The notes under the pieces: model-generated
Seen by the model: the letters and a program-made list of their open reading frames with translations, nothing else
Database searches by the model: none
What the model was told of the DNA's origin: nothing
Translations under genes and position numbers: made by a program
Shown: piece after piece, positions 1 to 9,571 of the stretch
Position numbering within the stretch: position 1 is the first letter of the stretch
How the letters are laid out: each line of letters begins with the position of its first letter
Source: an uncultured Clostridia bacterium
GTDB lineage: Bacteria > Bacillota > Clostridia > Oscillospirales > Ruminococcaceae
NCBI GenBank assembly: GCA_947389015.1
Contig: CANDVA010000003.1
Span: 62,001-126,000 of the forward strand
Direction of reading: 5' to 3'
DNA: 64,000 bases

Positions 1-82
1 AATGATAAGTTGAATTCGGATAAGATCATGTATAAATAAAATCTGTCCAAATTTTAGGGAGCGTTTTTGTTGTTTTATGATA

Positions 83-111
83 TTGTTCTTTTTTGGCGTG
101 TGTGATATAAT
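83..111 (+). promoter_or_regulatory. Sigma-A promoter for tag
   Basis: TTGTTC (83-88) and TATAAT (106-111) are separated by 17 bases. A second TATAAT overlaps at 111-116. It lies about 65 bases before the tag start. Bases 1-82 show nothing recognisable. Confidence 0.6.
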
Positions 112-174
112 ATAATGTAACATAAGACAAGGAAAGTGAAAAAACAAAAAAAGCAATTAATAGAAAGGAAAACA

Positions 175-759
175 ATGGACTTACATAGGTGTGAATGGGC
201 GGGCAGCGACCCCGTCTACATTGCTTACCACGACAACGAATGGGGCAGACCCGAGCACGACGATCGCAAGCTCTTTGAGATGCTGATACTCGAGGGTATG
301 CAGGCGGGCTTGTCGTGGATAACGATACTGAAAAAGCGTGAAAATTTCCGCAGATCTTTCGACAACTTCAATCCGAAAAAGGTCGCGAAGTACGGCGACA
401 AGAAGATAGCCGCGCTGCTCGAGGACGCGGGAATTATCCGCAACCGTCTGAAGATCAACGCCGCCGTCGCCAACGCCAAGGCTTTTCTTGAGATACAGCG
501 CGAATTCGGCAGCTTTGACAAGTTCATCTGGAGCTATGTCGGCAACACCCCGATAGTCAACCGCCCGAAGACCCTCGCCGACGTTCCCGCGAGCACTCCG
601 CTGTCCGATAAGATCAGTGCGGACTTGAAAAAGCGGGGCTTTAAATTCGTCGGTACGACGATAATCTACTCGTTTATGCAGGCGGTCGGAATGGTGGACG
701 ATCATGTCGTTTCCTGTTCCTGTCACACCGACAACAGAAAAATGCACAAAAAGCCGTGA
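175..759 (+). CDS. tag: DNA-3-methyladenine glycosylase I
   Basis: This enzyme removes 3-methyladenine from alkylated DNA as the first step of base excision repair in the cytoplasm. The 194-aa protein opens with MDLHRCEWAGSDP and carries the Tag signature: an N-terminal Cys and His plus a C-terminal DDHVVSCSCH segment, matching the Cys/His zinc site known in the family. The aromatic and acidic base-pocket region (HDNEWG, QAGLSWITIL) is intact. The ATG at 175 is preferred over the upstream GTG at 136 because AGAAAGGA precedes it at good spacing and family proteins begin here. It appears monocistronic, with its own promoter and a weak terminator before htpG. Confidence 0.93.
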   Translation: MDLHRCEWAGSDPVYIAYHDNEWGRPEHDDRKLFEMLILEGMQAGLSWITILKKRENFRRSFDNFNPKKVAKYGDKKIAALLEDAGIIRNRLKINAAVANAKAFLEIQREFGSFDKFIWSYVGNTPIVNRPKTLADVPASTPLSDKISADLKKRGFKFVGTTIIYSFMQAVGMVDDHVVSCSCHTDNRKMHKKP

Positions 760-777
760 TAAACCGCGGTTTTTTTT
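750..777 (+). terminator. Weak terminator after tag
   Basis: A short GC hairpin around AAACCGCGGTTT (761-772) overlaps an eight-base T run. The stem is short, so termination may be partial. Confidence 0.4.
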
Positions 778-790
778 GTTGATTTGTCAC

Positions 791-818
791 TTGATTTTTT
801 CCTCAAATGGTGTATAAT
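791..818 (+). promoter_or_regulatory. Sigma-A promoter for htpG
   Basis: TTGATT (791-796) and TATAAT (813-818) are 16 bases apart. The predicted start of transcription falls just before the CIRCE element, so repressor binding there would block initiation. Confidence 0.75.
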
Positions 819-829
819 ATAATTATGAG

Positions 830-856
830 TTAGCACTCTCGGGGGTAGAGTGCTAA
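830..856 (+). promoter_or_regulatory. CIRCE operator (HrcA site)
   Basis: TTAGCACTC (830-838), a nine-base spacer and GAGTGCTAA (848-856) form the perfect canonical CIRCE inverted repeat bound by the heat-shock repressor HrcA. It sits between the -10 box and the htpG ribosome binding site. Confidence 0.95.
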
Positions 857-876
857 AAGCAGAGAGGAGAAAAATT

Positions 877-2778
877 ATGAGTGAAACAAAAGAATTCAAA
901 GCCGAATCCAAGCGACTGCTTGAAATGATGATCAACTCGATCTACACGCACAAGGAAATATTTCTGCGTGAGCTGATCTCCAACGCTTCGGACGCGATGG
1001 ACAAGCTCTACTTCAAGTCTATGCAGGATAATTCCGCAGAGGCTGTAACGCGCTCGGATATGGCGATAACGCTTGAGCTTGACAAGGACGCGCGAAAGCT
1101 GACGATCTCAGACAACGGTATCGGAATGACCGCCGAGGAGCTTGAAAACAACCTCGGTACTATCGCGCAGAGCGGCTCGTTCGCGTTCAAAAAGGACAAC
1201 GAAAAGGCGGAGGACGTTGACATAATAGGTCAGTTCGGCGTGGGATTCTACTCCGCGTTTATGGTTGCCAAGCGCGTGACTGTTATCTCCAAGGCGTTCG
1301 GCACGGATACCGCGTTTATGTGGCAGAGCGAGGGTGTTGACGGCTATACCGTCTCCGAGGCGGAGAAGGACAGTCACGGCACGGTGATCACTCTTGAAAT
1401 AAAAGACAACACCGAGGACGAAAATTACGACGAATTCCTCACCCCGTACAAAATAAAGGAGCTTGTAAAGAAGTACTCCGACTATATTCGCTATCCCATT
1501 AAAATGGACGTAGAGCATGAAAAGCTCCGCGAGGGCACGGGTACGGACGGCAAAGAGCCTGAGTACGACAAGGAGATCGTCACGGAAACGCTCAATTCGC
1601 AGATACCTATCTGGAAGAAAGCCAAGTCGGAGCTTAAGGACGAGGATTACAATCAGTTCTACAAGGACAAGTTCTACGACTACACCGACCCGCTTCTGCA
1701 TATCCACTCCAAGACAGAGGGTACGGCGACTTATTCCGCGCTGCTGTATATCCCCGAAAAAGCGCCATACGATTACTACTCCAAGAACTTTGAAAAGGGC
1801 TTGCAGCTCTATTCGAGCGGCGTTATGATAATGGAGAAATGCGCCGACCTGCTTCCCGATTATTTCAGCTTTGTACGCGGTCTTGTGGACAGCGAGGATT
1901 TGTCGCTGAACATCTCGCGCGAAATGCTCCAGCACGACCGTCAGCTTAAAATTATCGCGAAAAGTATCGAAAAGTCGATAAAGAACGAGCTGAAAAAGTT
2001 ACAGAAGAACGATCGCGAAAAGTATGAGAAGTTCTTTGAAACGTTCGGCACTCAGATCAAGTACGGCATTTACGAGAGCTACGGAATGAACAAGGCGGAT
2101 TTGCAGGATCTGTTGATGTTCAAAACCTCTAACGGCGGCGTAACTACCCTTGAGGAATACGTTTCCCGAATGAAAGAGGAGCAAAAGTACATTTACTTCG
2201 CGAGCGGCTCGAGCGTTTCCCGTATCGAGAGCCTGCCGCAGACCGAACTTGTCCGCGACAAGGGCTTTGAGATACTGTATCTTACCGATCATGTTGACGA
2301 ATTCTGCTTGCAGATGATGCACGACCTCGACGGCAAGGAGTACAAATCCGTTTCCGCGGACGATCTCGGACTTGAAACCGAGGAGGAGAAGGAGGAGATC
2401 AAAAAGGAGCAGGAGGACAACAAGGACTTGTTTGATTTTCTTACGGAGAAGCTCAGCGGCAAGGTAAAGGCAGTAAAGCTCTCGCAGCGACTGAAAAATC
2501 ACCCCGTCTGCATTACCAGCGAGGGGGCTCTTTCCGTCGAAATGGAGAAGGTGCTTTCCGCAATGCCGAACGGCGAGGGCGCGAAAGCCGAGAAAATTCT
2601 CGAGATAAATCCCAATCATGCGATATTCGGAAAGCTGAAGTCGCTCTATGAGAACGACAAGGAGACCGCGGGCGAATACGCCGATATCCTCTATTCGCAG
2701 GCTCTGCTTATCGAGGGTATGCCTATTGAAAATCCCGTGGAGTTCTCAAACAAAATTTGCGAGATCATGGCGAAATAA
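877..2778 (+). CDS. htpG: Chaperone protein HtpG (Hsp90)
   Basis: This is the bacterial Hsp90, a cytosolic ATP-dependent homodimeric chaperone. The 633-aa protein has the normal family length. The N-terminal GHKL ATPase motifs are visible: NASDAMDKL (helix with the Mg-binding Asn), DNGIGM, and the glycine lid motif [11 protein letters not shown]. The middle and C-terminal dimerisation domains follow. The ATG at 877 is chosen because AGAGAGGAGA precedes it; the earlier in-frame start at 850 would lie inside the CIRCE element. Control by CIRCE/HrcA is directly supported by the operator, whereas Bacillus subtilis htpG lacks CIRCE. A strong terminator follows. Confidence 0.97.
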   Translation: MSETKEFKAESKRLLEMMINSIYTHKEIFLRELISNASDAMDKLYFKSMQDNSAEAVTRSDMAITLELDKDARKLTISDNGIGMTAEELENNLGTIAQSGSFAFKKDNEKAEDVDIIGQFGVGFYSAFMVAKRVTVISKAFGTDTAFMWQSEGVDGYTVSEAEKDSHGTVITLEIKDNTEDENYDEFLTPYKIKELVKKYSDYIRYPIKMDVEHEKLREGTGTDGKEPEYDKEIVTETLNSQIPIWKKAKSELKDEDYNQFYKDKFYDYTDPLLHIHSKTEGTATYSALLYIPEKAPYDYYSKNFEKGLQLYSSGVMIMEKCADLLPDYFSFVRGLVDSEDLSLNISREMLQHDRQLKIIAKSIEKSIKNELKKLQKNDREKYEKFFETFGTQIKYGIYESYGMNKADLQDLLMFKTSNGGVTTLEEYVSRMKEEQKYIYFASGSSVSRIESLPQTELVRDKGFEILYLTDHVDEFCLQMMHDLDGKEYKSVSADDLGLETEEEKEEIKKEQEDNKDLFDFLTEKLSGKVKAVKLSQRLKNHPVCITSEGALSVEMEKVLSAMPNGEGAKAEKILEINPNHAIFGKLKSLYENDKETAGEYADILYSQALLIEGMPIENPVEFSNKICEIMAK

Positions 2779-2788
2779 TTTCAATAAA

Positions 2789-2820
2789 GCCGCTGTTCAG
2801 AACGAACAGCGGCTGTTTTT
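2789..2820 (+). terminator. Rho-independent terminator after htpG
   Basis: A 10-bp perfect stem (GCCGCTGTTC, 2789-2798; GAACAGCGGC, 2804-2813) with a 5-base loop is followed by TGTTTTTT. It lies between the converging htpG and glgP and may serve both. Confidence 0.9.
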
Positions 2821-2823
2821 TCT

Positions 2824-5193
2824 TTAATTGAACTTGCCGTCCGCGGGAGCGATCTTCCATATCTCGCTTGCGTAGTCCGCGATTGTGCGATCAGAGCTGA
2901 ACTTGCCCGCGCTCGTCATATTCAGCCAGCACTTCTTGATAAATTCGTCGTGGTTGAAGCAGAAGTCGCTGTTGGCTTTTAGCTTTGCCTGAACGTAGTT
3001 TTCGAGGTCGCCAAGCAGATAATAGTGGTCGGGTCTGTGCCAAGAAGCGCCGTCCAGAAGCGAGTAGTACAGCTCTCTGAACGAGCCGCTGCCGCCGTCG
3101 GAAAACGTACCGTCGATAAGCGTATTGAGAACTCTCGCGATACGGGTGTTCTCGGAGTAGAGCTTTCTCGGGTCGTAGGTCGGCATTCTCTGCGCCAGAT
3201 CCTCAACGCGCGCGCCGAAGATGTAGTTGTTCTCCTCGCCCGCTTCCTCGCATATCTCGACGTTCGCGCCGTCGTATGTGCCGAGCGTCATCGTACCGTT
3301 GAGCATAAACTTCATATTGCCCGTGCCAGAAGCCTCTGTACCCGCAGTGGATATCTGCTCGGAGATATCCGCCGCAACCACCAGCTTTTCGGCATAGGAT
3401 ACGTTGTAATTCTGGATATAAACGACCTTAAGAGCGCCGTTTATTGTCTCGTCGTTATTGACAAGTTTCGCTATCTCATTGATATACTTGATTATCGCCT
3501 TTGCGCGGACGTAGCCGGGAGCCGCCTTTGCACCGAAGATAAACGTAGTCGGCGCGAAGTTCGCTATGCTGCCGTCCTTTATACCATAATAAATATACAA
3601 TATGCTGAATGCGTTCAGCAGTTGGCGCTTGTATTCGTGCAGACGCTTTGCCTGAATGTCGAACATGGAATTCGGGTCGATATCCACGCCCTCGTGCTTT
3701 TTGATATATTTTGCCAGAGCGGTCTTGTTGAGGTACTTGATATCGTTGAACTTCGCAAGAATTTCCTTGTCGTCCGCGTATTTGCGCAGCTCGCGGAGCT
3801 TGGGAAGATCGGTTATCCACTCCTCGCCGCCGAGCAGTTTGGTTATAAGGTCGGAGAGCTTAGGGTTGCATAGGGCTATCCAGCGGCGCGGAGTAATGCC
3901 GTTGGTTTTGTTTTGAAAGCGCTCGGGAAACAGCTCGTACCACTCGGGAAGAGCGTCTTTTTTGAGTATCTCGGTGTGAATTTTCGCGACACCGTTGACG
4001 TGCTGTGAGCAGTAGATCGCCATTTTTGCCATGTGGACAACGCCGCCCGATACGGGCTGCATGGTCTCGATTTTGCCGCGCGAAATCCCGCGGCGGTACA
4101 TATCCGAAATAAATTCGTCGTTTATACGCAGTATTATCGCGTATACCTCGGGCAGCAGTTCCTCGACGATGCCGCAGTCCCACTTTTCAAGGGCTTCCGC
4201 CATAATGGTGTGGTTGGTGTAGTTGAAAGTCTTTTCGGCGATCTCAAGCGCCTTTGCAAACGGAACATTCCGCTCGGTAACAAGTATACGTATGAGCTCG
4301 GGGATGGAGATAACGGGGTGAGTATCGTTAAGCTGAACCGTATTGTATTCCGCGAATGAGAAGATATCACGTCCTGCCGCCAAGTGCTTTCTCACCAAGT
4401 CAGCCATAGACGCGGCGCTGAAGAAGTACTCCTGTTTTAAACGCAGTATCTTTCCGGGACGCGCGTCGTCATTGGGGTAGAGCGTACCGGAAATGTTTTC
4501 CGCCTCGATCTGCCCTTTAGCCGCGGCGAAATAGTCCTGACGGTTAAATGCGTCAAAGTCGAACGCGTTTATCGGTTCCGCCTGCCACAGGCGCAGAGTG
4601 CCCGCAAAGTCGTTCTTGTAGCCGAATATCGGCATATCGTAGGGCACCGCCTTGACGTCTCCCGTCGAGTAGTGAACGATCACGGTGTCGTCGTCGACAC
4701 GTCTGCTCCACGGGTCGCCGAACCGCGTCCAGTCATCCGCATACTCGCGCTGAAAGCCGTCCTCAATAGTTTGCCTGAACAGACCGTACTTGTAGCGGAT
4801 ACCGTAGCCGTTCAGCGGCAGCTTCATAGTCGCCGCGCTGTCGAGAAAGCACGCCGCAAGTCTGCCTAAGCCGCCGTTTCCGAGAGCCGCGTCTTCGATC
4901 TCCTCAAGATCGTTAAGGCTTCCGCCCGCGCTGTTAAGCAGCTCCTCGGCATAGTCGTGCAGACCGAGACATAAGATGTTGTTGTACACCGCGCGTCCTA
5001 CGAGGAATTCCATCGACAGATACGATGCGCTCCTGCCGTCGGGCGCGGAGCAGCTCATCATCGGCACAGCCTGCTTCATTATCGCGCGGGAGAGCGCATC
5101 GTGAAGCTGCGCGGGGGTGCGCTGTTTTCCCTGAACATGGGAATCGCGCAGAATGTCCTCGAAATCGTTTTTCAATAGTGTTTTATCGATCAT
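2824..5193 (-). CDS. glgP: Glycogen/maltodextrin phosphorylase
   Basis: This PLP-dependent GT35 enzyme releases glucose-1-phosphate from the non-reducing ends of glycogen or maltodextrin. The 789-aa protein is typical of bacterial GlgP/MalP. Visible markers are the N-terminal YLSMEFLVGRAV and NGGLGRLAACFLDS segments and the C-terminal EASGTGNMKFMLNG motif, whose Lys binds pyridoxal phosphate. The start has GGAG-like pairing just upstream (ctcctttatc on the plus strand). No other glycogen gene is adjacent, so it is a single-gene unit with its own promoter. Substrate preference (glycogen or maltodextrin) cannot be told from sequence. Confidence 0.95.
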   Translation of the reverse strand: MIDKTLLKNDFEDILRDSHVQGKQRTPAQLHDALSRAIMKQAVPMMSCSAPDGRSASYLSMEFLVGRAVYNNILCLGLHDYAEELLNSAGGSLNDLEEIEDAALGNGGLGRLAACFLDSAATMKLPLNGYGIRYKYGLFRQTIEDGFQREYADDWTRFGDPWSRRVDDDTVIVHYSTGDVKAVPYDMPIFGYKNDFAGTLRLWQAEPINAFDFDAFNRQDYFAAAKGQIEAENISGTLYPNDDARPGKILRLKQEYFFSAASMADLVRKHLAAGRDIFSFAEYNTVQLNDTHPVISIPELIRILVTERNVPFAKALEIAEKTFNYTNHTIMAEALEKWDCGIVEELLPEVYAIILRINDEFISDMYRRGISRGKIETMQPVSGGVVHMAKMAIYCSQHVNGVAKIHTEILKKDALPEWYELFPERFQNKTNGITPRRWIALCNPKLSDLITKLLGGEEWITDLPKLRELRKYADDKEILAKFNDIKYLNKTALAKYIKKHEGVDIDPNSMFDIQAKRLHEYKRQLLNAFSILYIYYGIKDGSIANFAPTTFIFGAKAAPGYVRAKAIIKYINEIAKLVNNDETINGALKVVYIQNYNVSYAEKLVVAADISEQISTAGTEASGTGNMKFMLNGTMTLGTYDGANVEICEEAGEENNYIFGARVEDLAQRMPTYDPRKLYSENTRIARVLNTLIDGTFSDGGSGSFRELYYSLLDGASWHRPDHYYLLGDLENYVQAKLKANSDFCFNHDEFIKKCWLNMTSAGKFSSDRTIADYASEIWKIAPADGKFN

Positions 5194-5283
5194 ATTTTTC
5201 TCCTTTATCAGAAAAGCAGAGCATGCACCGCTGCAATTCGTTTTGGAACATACCGTTTTTGGAAAATACTTTTATACCTTGTT

Positions 5284-5312
5284 ATTATACCACAATATTC
5301 CGATAAAATCAA
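5284..5312 (-). promoter_or_regulatory. Sigma-A promoter for glgP
   Basis: Read on the minus strand: TTGATT (5312-5307), 17 bases, TATAAT (5289-5284). This leaves a leader of roughly 80 bases. Confidence 0.75.
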
Positions 5313-5369
5313 TAGGCTTTTTGCCGCAAATAAAACCGCAATTGTGTATAAACACGATTACAAAGCCGT

Positions 5370-5412
5370 TTTCGGGCTTTCGCCCGGAAAGTTTTCAACC
5401 AAAGTTGAAAGT
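5370..5412. other. Two tandem small hairpins in the glgP-pilC gap
   Basis: CGGGC/GCCCG (5373-5386) and TTTCAAC/GTTGAAA (about 5393-5410) are adjacent stem-loops between the divergent glgP and pilC promoters. There is no clear T run. Nothing else is recognised between 5313 and 5506. Confidence 0.35.
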
Positions 5413-5506
5413 TGTTTGTTTAAATTGCACATAAGTTTAAGTGGAAATTCTACATTAAAAAAGGCGTTTTTGGGAGCGATTATTTGAAAAAAACGTTTAC
5501 AGACGC

Positions 5507-5535
5507 TTGAAAAAAATATGAATTTATGGTATAAT
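5507..5535 (+). promoter_or_regulatory. Sigma-A promoter of the type IV pilus operon
   Basis: TTGAAA (5507-5512), 17 bases, TATAAT (5530-5535). It starts a roughly 95-nt leader that can fold (GTAGGCGG 5546-5553 with CCGCCTGC 5592-5599, inner TGGG/CCCA). Confidence 0.85.
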
Positions 5536-5637
5536 TTATTTACAAGTAGGCGGCTATGGGTAAATTGCGCCCAAAATTCGGAGTGTTTTTACCGCCTGCA
5601 TATTTCAACAAAGTTGTTGGGGAACGGAGGTTTTCAG

Positions 5638-6828
5638 GTGAACAAATACTCTTATGTTGCCACCGACGTCAACGGCCGTACCGTCAGAGGACAGGAGCTA
5701 GCGGAGGATTATAAGGACCTTCAGGCAAGACTGAGGGAACGAAAGCTCTACGTTACAAGCTACCGCGATCTCGGCGGGGGCGTCGCGGACGTCAAGTACA
5801 AATTCAAGACCAAGGAGGTTTCTTTCATCAGCCGTCAGCTGGCGTCTATGACTTCTGCGGGTCTGTCACTGGTAAGAGCACTGCACATTCTCCAGGAACA
5901 GCAGGAAAATAAAAAGGCAAAGGCTGTCCTGCTGGATATCTACGAGGAGGTTCAAAAGGGTAAATCCTTCTCCGACGTACTTATTTCGAAGCCGGGCGTT
6001 TTTCCGGACATGTTTGTAAGTATGGTGGCCGCCGGTGAAGCGTCGGGTACTCTCGATCAGATGCTGAACAGATTGTCCGACCACTACGCTAACGCTAACA
6101 AGACCGCTAACAAGGCTAAATCGGCGATGGTTTATCCTATCGTTCTGGGCGTTTTGCTGCTCGTGGTACTGATATTCATGTTCGTGGCGATTCTCCCGAC
6201 GTTCAAGGATATGATGAATCCGGAGGATATCACGCCTATTTCGGCGGCGTTGATCGCGTTTTCCGATTCGCTTATCGGTTACTGGTATATTTACGTGATC
6301 GCTATAGTGGCTGTTATATTTGTATTTATGCTTATGCACAGAACTCCCTCGACGCGTTTGAAGATGGATGAGCTTCTGCTGAAGATACCGAAGGTCGGAA
6401 AGCTTATCGCGACAATGTATACGGGACGTTTCGCGAGAAGCATGGCTAACCTGTACGGCGCGGGTCTGCAAATGGTTGAATGTATAGAAAAGTCCGTCGA
6501 CACTATCGGAAATACATATGTTGACAAACGCTTCAAAGACGTTGTCAACGATATCAAGCTCGGCGAGAGCATGTCGAAGGCTATCGAGAAAACAGGAATA
6601 TTTGAGGGTATGTTTACCTCAATTATATATGTCGGCGAGGAATCCGGTACGCTGGATACGATCCTCAACAAGGCTGCGGACTATTACGAGGAAGAAGCCG
6701 ATTCGGCAATCACAAAGCTGGTAGGTTTGATGGAGCCGTTGATGATCATCATCATGGGCGTCGCGATCGGTTTTTTCCTCGCGGGCGTATTCCCGATGCT
6801 CTACGGCGGAATGACAAACGTTGCGTAA
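5638..6828 (+). CDS. pilC: Type IV pilus inner-membrane platform protein
   Basis: PilC is the polytopic membrane platform on which the pilus motors act. The 396-aa protein has two T2SSF domains (about 60-190 and 262-388), each holding a GE-SGTLD motif (131-140 and 332-340). Transmembrane helices lie near 165-189, 212-233 and 359-385. The GTG at 5638 is used because GGAACGGAGG lies 7 bases upstream and the product begins MNKYSYVATD, the usual PilC N-terminus; the open frame extends further upstream without support. It heads a long co-directional pilus gene set. Confidence 0.93.
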   Translation: MNKYSYVATDVNGRTVRGQELAEDYKDLQARLRERKLYVTSYRDLGGGVADVKYKFKTKEVSFISRQLASMTSAGLSLVRALHILQEQQENKKAKAVLLDIYEEVQKGKSFSDVLISKPGVFPDMFVSMVAAGEASGTLDQMLNRLSDHYANANKTANKAKSAMVYPIVLGVLLLVVLIFMFVAILPTFKDMMNPEDITPISAALIAFSDSLIGYWYIYVIAIVAVIFVFMLMHRTPSTRLKMDELLLKIPKVGKLIATMYTGRFARSMANLYGAGLQMVECIEKSVDTIGNTYVDKRFKDVVNDIKLGESMSKAIEKTGIFEGMFTSIIYVGEESGTLDTILNKAADYYEEEADSAITKLVGLMEPLMIIIMGVAIGFFLAGVFPMLYGGMTNVA

Positions 6829-6878
6829 TCAATGGTCAGCCGAAAGAAATCCCAAAATAAAAATTATGAGGTGAAGAT

Positions 6879-8531
6879 ATGCTTTCAATAGATATTACCG
6901 ACAGACAAATTAAGCTTGTCAGAGGCGTACACAGCGGTAACAAGATCAGGGTGCAGGACGCGGATATGCGCGAGCTTTCGCTCGGAATGATCTCTAACGG
7001 TTATGTTACCGACGTTCCTATGGTGGCAGCAGAGCTGAACGATATCATCAAGACCAAGGATATCAAGGAGAAGGAAGCGATCGTTTCCATTACTTCGAGC
7101 TCTATCGTATACAAGGAAATGGTTGTTGCGAAGCCAAAGAATATGAAAAATCCGGCTATCATCGAGGCGATGATCCAGTCGAATATGAACGTATCCAACG
7201 ACTTCAACATATCCTTTACTATAGCGGGTGAGACCGAGGACGAGGAAAAGAACAAGATGCTCAAGGTCATCGCGGCTGCCTGTCCGCAGAGATTGGTTGA
7301 CGGTTATGTCAGACTGTTTTCGCATATAGGTTTGCAGCTCAAGGGCGTGAACATCTCCAACAATTCCGTAACGCGCCTTATCTTAAACACTCCGAAGATG
7401 GCGGACAGAATGCCGATATTGCTTATCCAGATCGACAAGAACTTCCTCAATATGAATCTGTATGAGGAAAATCAGCTTGCGTTCTCCCGTTTCTTCAATA
7501 TTGACCCGAACGATTATGAGAACGCTCCCGACTATGTTACCCGCGCGGTTTACGATAACCTGTTCAGAATGATCCAGTTTATCAGATCCCGCAAGGGCGC
7601 AAAGCCGCTTCAGGAGATTTTGTTCTACGGCGAGATCGACAGCTTTATCGAGATAACCAACGCGATCTCCTCGTTCAATGTTCCCACGAATATGCTTTCG
7701 ATGCCCAGCTCTATCGCGTCGTCCGTACAGTTCGACTTCTCGAAGTACGCGAACGCTATCGGCGCTCTTTACCGCCGCAACAAGGAGCTTGAGCATATCA
7801 ATCTGCTGGAGGCTACCTCCGCTAAGGAATCCAAGGGCGCGAACGGTTTTTTGCTCGGTCTTTTTGGCGCTATGGTAGCTTCGGCAGCGGTTGTCGGCGG
7901 CGTGGTCGTAGCATGTGAGTTATACAACAATACTTTGACGGGTAAGATCAACGGTCTCCAGGCATTGATTGACGATCCGCAGATGCAGAACGATCTTAAG
8001 ATCGTGGACGACAGAGATGCGATGCTTGCGGGCTTCAATAGCTATAACGACACCGTAAAAAAGACGGGCTTGCTGTTCGATTACAGACCCAAAGCTCAGA
8101 GCATCGTTTTCGATAAGGTTCGCGAACCGCTTACCGCTGAGGATGACAAGCTTCTGACACAGGACGAGGAGCTTGAGATAGAAGAGGTTTCCGTTGGAGG
8201 GTACACCGTTTCCGTTAAGTTCAAAGGACTTTCAAAGGGCGATCCCTCATCTGTTCCGTCGAGATATGCGGAGTATCTTACGAATAAGGTTCTGAATAAA
8301 TACGGAGATCCTTATTTTGTAAACATCACGTATACCGGATTTGTAAAGGATAATATTACCGATTGGGGTACATACGCGATAATTTCCGCAGACGGCAGTA
8401 AAACTTATGATACCGTGTTCTCGTTTGAGATGACGATGCAGCTGCAGATGGGCAGCGACGAGGAGCATACGGATATCGATAAGCTGGAGATAAATAACGG
8501 ATCCGAGCAGCAGCAGGAGGTGACCGAATAA
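6879..8531 (+). CDS. pilM: PilM-PilN fusion, pilus assembly protein
   Basis: Residues 1 to about 310 resemble PilM, the actin-like cytoplasmic assembly protein: an N-terminal LSIDITDRQIKLV strand pair followed by alternating helix/strand segments. A basic/acidic stretch and one transmembrane helix (about 323-348) lead into a periplasm-like C-terminal domain as in PilN. The 550-aa length equals PilM plus PilN, and pilO follows directly, so one polypeptide seems to replace two subunits of the usual PilMNO alignment complex. The RBS is GAGGTGAAGAT before the ATG. Its stop overlaps the next start (TAATG), indicating translational coupling with pilO. Confidence 0.8.
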   Translation: MLSIDITDRQIKLVRGVHSGNKIRVQDADMRELSLGMISNGYVTDVPMVAAELNDIIKTKDIKEKEAIVSITSSSIVYKEMVVAKPKNMKNPAIIEAMIQSNMNVSNDFNISFTIAGETEDEEKNKMLKVIAAACPQRLVDGYVRLFSHIGLQLKGVNISNNSVTRLILNTPKMADRMPILLIQIDKNFLNMNLYEENQLAFSRFFNIDPNDYENAPDYVTRAVYDNLFRMIQFIRSRKGAKPLQEILFYGEIDSFIEITNAISSFNVPTNMLSMPSSIASSVQFDFSKYANAIGALYRRNKELEHINLLEATSAKESKGANGFLLGLFGAMVASAAVVGGVVVACELYNNTLTGKINGLQALIDDPQMQNDLKIVDDRDAMLAGFNSYNDTVKKTGLLFDYRPKAQSIVFDKVREPLTAEDDKLLTQDEELEIEEVSVGGYTVSVKFKGLSKGDPSSVPSRYAEYLTNKVLNKYGDPYFVNITYTGFVKDNITDWGTYAIISADGSKTYDTVFSFEMTMQLQMGSDEEHTDIDKLEINNGSEQQQEVTE

Positions 8532-9487
8532 TGAAATTAAGCAAACAAGAGCGCATCGGCGCGCTGATTATTATAGTAATTTTAATTCTGGCGCTCGGAG
8601 GTTGGCTGCTTGTCAAGCCGAGGATCGAAACTATCGGCGCAACAAAGGCGTCGCTCGCGGCGAAGCAGCAGGAGTATGACGCGGATGTTGCAAAGCAGTC
8701 GAGAAAAGCTCCTCTCAGAGAGGAGATCGAAAAGGCATACGAGAAAGGCGAACACTTGGCGGATATGTTCTTCCCCGAGCTCAGTGCTTACGAAGCGGAT
8801 ATGGCGTTCAGGGCTTTTCTCAGCCAATGTACCGCTAAGATCGTTGTAGAGGCTCTTGAGGTAGGAGAGCCTACGACCGCAACTCTCGGAACAAATTTCT
8901 ATGTAAGACCCGAGGTCGAGTATGACCTTAAAACATACGCAACTCAAGGCGCGGATATCGACGAGGATTATGCGGCGATTTTACTGCGTCAGACGAATCT
9001 CGCAGCGGCTCTCGGCGACCCGCAGACTATTGGTGCGAGTATGGTGAGCTTCACCGTAAGCGCTATCGATCAAGACGAATTGGTAAAGTTTGCCGACGAG
9101 GTAAACTCCTATATGCTTGAGGAAAACGGCACCGCTACCAGAAAAGCAGTGGGTATTAATGGTCTTGTTCTTACGTATCCGCTTGTAACAAGCAAGTACG
9201 AAAAACTTGTTGAATCTCTCAACGCCGAGGCGGAGACGGAAGGCAAGCGTGCGCTGTCAGCTGCTACGGGACTTCCTGTTGAGGGTGACGAGGAAAATAA
9301 TACCGGCGCTTCCAATCCCAACGGAACCGGAACAAATCCCGGAACCCCCGGCGGTGAGGAGGAGAAAGAGACTGCGGTAATGACCGATTATTTGTACTCT
9401 TATTCCGATACATTTACCTTCTACTGCATAGAGCGTATGCAGGATCCCACCCCACAACTTGACGCTCAGGACGGTATTTCAGCGTAA
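8531..9487 (+). CDS. pilO: PilO-like type IV pilus assembly protein
   Basis: The 318-aa protein has a short cytoplasmic start, one transmembrane helix (about 10-30), a coiled-coil-like stretch, then an extracellular domain, the architecture of PilO. It is called from this layout and from its position after PilM/PilN; sequence identity to PilO is low. A low-complexity Asn/Gly/Pro stretch (about 258-275) near the C-terminus is an exposed linker. It overlaps pilM/N by one base. In Gram-positive pili this subunit would align the membrane platform and the filament. Confidence 0.7.
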   Translation: MKLSKQERIGALIIIVILILALGGWLLVKPRIETIGATKASLAAKQQEYDADVAKQSRKAPLREEIEKAYEKGEHLADMFFPELSAYEADMAFRAFLSQCTAKIVVEALEVGEPTTATLGTNFYVRPEVEYDLKTYATQGADIDEDYAAILLRQTNLAAALGDPQTIGASMVSFTVSAIDQDELVKFADEVNSYMLEENGTATRKAVGINGLVLTYPLVTSKYEKLVESLNAEAETEGKRALSAATGLPVEGDEENNTGASNPNGTGTNPGTPGGEEEKETAVMTDYLYSYSDTFTFYCIERMQDPTPQLDAQDGISA

Positions 9488-9571
9488 AATTTGCGGCATA
9501 GGTGCGGATTTATATTCGCACCGACTGTTGCAATCGGGAAAACTGTGAATACTTGAAAGGAGGACATTTTA

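Noticed and set aside
2979-3873. Long antisense reading frames across glgP, htpG, fliD and other genes
   Set aside because: They are shadows of strongly supported genes on the other strand without RBS or family matches.
5153-5434. 93-codon plus-strand reading frame upstream of pilC
   Set aside because: It overlaps the glgP start and promoter on the other strand and has no SD.
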